Of a stretch of 64,000 nucleotides of DNA, positions 61,595 through 64,000 are shown piece by piece. Both the position numbers and the translations under genes were made by a program. A model generated the notes under the pieces. The model had not been told where the DNA came from. It ran no database searches and saw only the letters and a program-made list of their open reading frames with translations. Within the stretch, counting starts at the first letter, position 1. Each line of letters begins with the position of its first letter. Source of the stretch: an uncultured Pelagibacteraceae bacterium (GTDB lineage Bacteria; Pseudomonadota; Alphaproteobacteria; Pelagibacterales; Pelagibacteraceae); assembly GCA_902610655.1 (NCBI GenBank), contig CACLWL010000003.1, forward strand, positions 1 to 64,000, in the 5' to 3' direction.

Positions 61595-62014
61595 ATGTCA
61601 GAAATGATAGAAAAAAAATGTATTGAAAAAGGTGTAAAGCTGACTGATCAGCGAAAAACTATAGCCAGAGTTATTTCAGAGTCGAAAGAAACTTACGGTG
61701 AGTCAGATCATCCAGATGTTGATGAACTTTACAAAAGAGTATCTAAAATTGACTCAAAAATAAGTATTGCAACAGTTTATAGAACTGTAAAACTTTTTGA
61801 GGAAGCAGGAATTTTAACAAAACATGATTTTAAGGGTGGTAAAGCTAGGTATGAAATTAATGACGATCATAATCATTTAATAGATATTAAAACTGGAGAA
61901 ATAATAGAATTTGTAGACCATGAAATTGAAGAACTTCAAAGAAAAATTGCTGAAAAACACGGGTATGATTTAGTGGATCACAAACTTGAGCTTTACGGTG
62001 TTAAAAAAAATTAA
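61595..62014 (+). CDS. fur: Fur/Mur-family metalloregulator (lacks the first CxxC)
   Basis: KGVKLTDQRKTIARVI, ISIATVYRTVKLFEEAGIL, HNHLIDIKTGEIIEF. Confidence 0.93.
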   Translation: MSEMIEKKCIEKGVKLTDQRKTIARVISESKETYGESDHPDVDELYKRVSKIDSKISIATVYRTVKLFEEAGILTKHDFKGGKARYEINDDHNHLIDIKTGEIIEFVDHEIEELQRKIAEKHGYDLVDHKLELYGVKKN

Positions 62015-62020
62015 TTATTA

Positions 62021-63361
62021 ATGTCAAAAAAAGTATTTGTGAAAACATTCGGCTGTCAAATGAATGTTTACGATTCTGAAAAAATTGTAGATGCTTTAAA
62101 AATAATTGGGTATGAAAAATCTGAAGATTTAAAGAAAGCAGATTGTTTTATCTTGAATACATGCCATATACGAGACAAAGCCAAAGAAAAAGTCTACCAT
62201 GAAATCGGAAGAGTAAGAGAATTGTTTCTAAATAAAAATAAACCATTAGTAATAGTTGCAGGTTGTGTTGCTCAAGCAGAAAATAATGAAATGCTTAAAA
62301 GAGAACCTTATATTGATCTGGTAATTGGACCACAATCCTATCATAAATTAAATGAAAGTATTTTGAAGTTTCAAAAAAATAAATCAAAAAATGAAATTAC
62401 AGATTTTGAAACTATAGAGAAATTTAATTACTTGAGCAAAATACAAAATAAAAAAAGTAAAGTTTCCTCTTTTTTAACAATTCAGGAAGGATGCGATAAA
62501 TTTTGTCATTTTTGTGTAGTACCCTACACACGTGGACCTGAATATTCTAGACCTTATGATCAAATAATAAATGAGGCCGAAATATTGGTTAGAAATGGGT
62601 CAAAAGAAATTATTTTACTAGGTCAAAATGTAAATGCTTACAATTATAAAAATGTTAATAAAGAATTTAGACTTTCAGATTTAATTATGTCACTCGAAAA
62701 GATCGATGGTCTTGGTAGAATACGTTACACAACATCTCATCCCCGAGACATGACTAAGGATTTATTAGATTGTTATAAAAATTCAAAAAAACTGATGCCG
62801 CTTGTTCATTTACCTATTCAGTCAGGTTCAAACAAGATTTTAAAATCAATGAATAGAAAGCACAAAGTAGAGGATTATATTTCGGTCTTTAATTTTCTTA
62901 AAGAAATTAATTGTCAAATCGAATTTTCTAGTGATTTTATCATTGGATATCCTGGAGAGGAAATAGAAGATTTTGAAAATACAATTAAATTAATAGATAG
63001 AATAAAGTTTATTAATTCGTATTCTTTCATCTTTAGTGCGAGGCCTGGCACAACTGCATCAAAGCTAAAACGCATCGATGACAAAATTACAAAAAATAGA
63101 CTTAAAATTATTCAAGAAAAATTATTTGGATATCAAAAAATGAAAAACAAGTCTCTAGAAAATAAATACATAGATGTTTTGATAGAAAATGAGATCAAGG
63201 GGCAAAATAAATTTTTTGGCAGAAATGAATATATGAATTCAGTAATAGTAGAAGGCAATAAAAATTTAATTGGAAAAATTGTTCAAGTTAAGATTAGCAA
63301 ATCTAATCAAAATACTTTATTTGGTGAAATTGACAGAAAAAAAACAATTAAGGCAGCATAA
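62021..63361 (+). CDS. miaB: tRNA-2-methylthio-N6-dimethylallyladenosine synthase MiaB
   Basis: FVKTFGCQMNVYDSE; EGCDKFCHFCVVPYTRG. Confidence 0.99.
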   Translation: MSKKVFVKTFGCQMNVYDSEKIVDALKIIGYEKSEDLKKADCFILNTCHIRDKAKEKVYHEIGRVRELFLNKNKPLVIVAGCVAQAENNEMLKREPYIDLVIGPQSYHKLNESILKFQKNKSKNEITDFETIEKFNYLSKIQNKKSKVSSFLTIQEGCDKFCHFCVVPYTRGPEYSRPYDQIINEAEILVRNGSKEIILLGQNVNAYNYKNVNKEFRLSDLIMSLEKIDGLGRIRYTTSHPRDMTKDLLDCYKNSKKLMPLVHLPIQSGSNKILKSMNRKHKVEDYISVFNFLKEINCQIEFSSDFIIGYPGEEIEDFENTIKLIDRIKFINSYSFIFSARPGTTASKLKRIDDKITKNRLKIIQEKLFGYQKMKNKSLENKYIDVLIENEIKGQNKFFGRNEYMNSVIVEGNKNLIGKIVQVKISKSNQNTLFGEIDRKKTIKAA

Positions 63362-63363
63362 AA

Positions 63364-64000
63364 TTGAACAAAACTTCACTTAATCTTAAAAGTAAAATAA
63401 AGTTTGTTTACTCAGAAAATGAAAGTGTAAGTGTTATATTTCAAGACAACAGTTTATTAATGGGAGTTGTTGGTGAATTTAATGAAAATTTGAAGCAGCT
63501 AGAGAAGATAACAGGAACAAGTTTATATTTTAGAGGAAATTCAATCATCATCAAAAGCGATCAAAAGAAAAATGAAGTTATAAAAAATGCAATCGTATTT
63601 CTATCTGACCAATTTATAAATAATGGAACCATAGAAAAAAAAGATATATTATCCTCAGTAAATAGATTCATGATAAACGAAAAAATTAATACTGGCCAAA
63701 AAATTGATTATATTATCAAAACACCAAAAAAATCGGTTATACCGAGATCTGAAAAGCAAAAGAGATACTTAAGAGCTTTAAAAGAGAGTGAAATTGTAAT
63801 TTCCACAGGACCTGCAGGAACAGGAAAAACTTTTTTAGCAGTGGCAGTGGCATTGACTATGCTTTTAGAAAAAAAAATTGAGAGAATAATTTTGTCTAGA
63901 CCTGCAGTCGAAGCTGGAGAAAGACTCGGTTTTTTGCCTGGCGATATGAGAGAAAAAGTTGATCCATATTTAAGACCGCTTTATGACTCCTTATATGATT
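63364..64000 (+). CDS. phoH: PhoH family protein, 5' part (runs off window end; TTG start)
   Basis: Manual translation from TTG 63364: ...KQKRYLRALKESEIVISTGPAGTGKTFLAVAVALTML...LSRPAVEAGERLGFLPGDM; follows miaB. Confidence 0.92.
   Translation, partial: MNKTSLNLKSKIKFVYSENESVSVIFQDNSLLMGVVGEFNENLKQLEKITGTSLYFRGNSIIIKSDQKKNEVIKNAIVFLSDQFINNGTIEKKDILSSVNRFMINEKINTGQKIDYIIKTPKKSVIPRSEKQKRYLRALKESEIVISTGPAGTGKTFLAVAVALTMLLEKKIERIILSRPAVEAGERLGFLPGDMREKVDPYLRPLYDSLYD

Noticed and set aside
1-64000. CRISPR arrays, prophage, IS elements, tRNA/rRNA genes
   Set aside because: No regularly spaced repeats, integrase/transposase ORFs or recognisable RNA gene sequences were found on manual reading; a tRNAscan/Infernal run would be needed to exclude small RNAs fully

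Overview
The window is a very AT-rich, gene-dense alphaproteobacterial chromosome segment. Gene content and order match the SAR11 / 'Candidatus Pelagibacter' type (taxonomy inferred from gene order and composition, not searched). It spans the conserved alphaproteobacterial origin neighbourhood: dnaQ-coaE-aroE-maf-ppsR, then a non-coding AT-rich gap with several DnaA-box-like 9-mers (probable oriC, ~21690-21961), then hemE-hemH-hemJ-rho, mnmE-mnmG-rsmG-parA-parB and holA-lptE-leuS. Other housekeeping blocks are ftsK-lolA, his genes with tldD/pmbA embedded, hslVU, dnaK/dnaJ/grpE, maeB, murJ-trpS-nfu and tsaB-fur-miaB-phoH. There is also a malate-CoA ligase / malyl-CoA lyase operon (mtkBA-mcl). 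No rRNA, tRNA, CRISPR array, prophage or IS element was recognised. Main items for follow-up: (1) probable oriC upstream of hemE; (2) a perfect 16-bp parS palindrome inside rsmG; (3) a 35-aa ArfA-like ORF (42737-42844) absent from the ORF track and overlapping the end of a degenerate response regulator; (4) an FkbM methyltransferase broken by three apparent +1 slippages at A-tracts; (5) a GT41-like glycosyltransferase plus sulfotransferase insert between rho and mnmE; (6) a terminator overlapping the 3' end of the convergent ThiE-like gene; (7) a very compact TsaB overlapping, head-to-head, a polysaccharide deacetylase. I found no convincing new multi-gene defence or mobile system.
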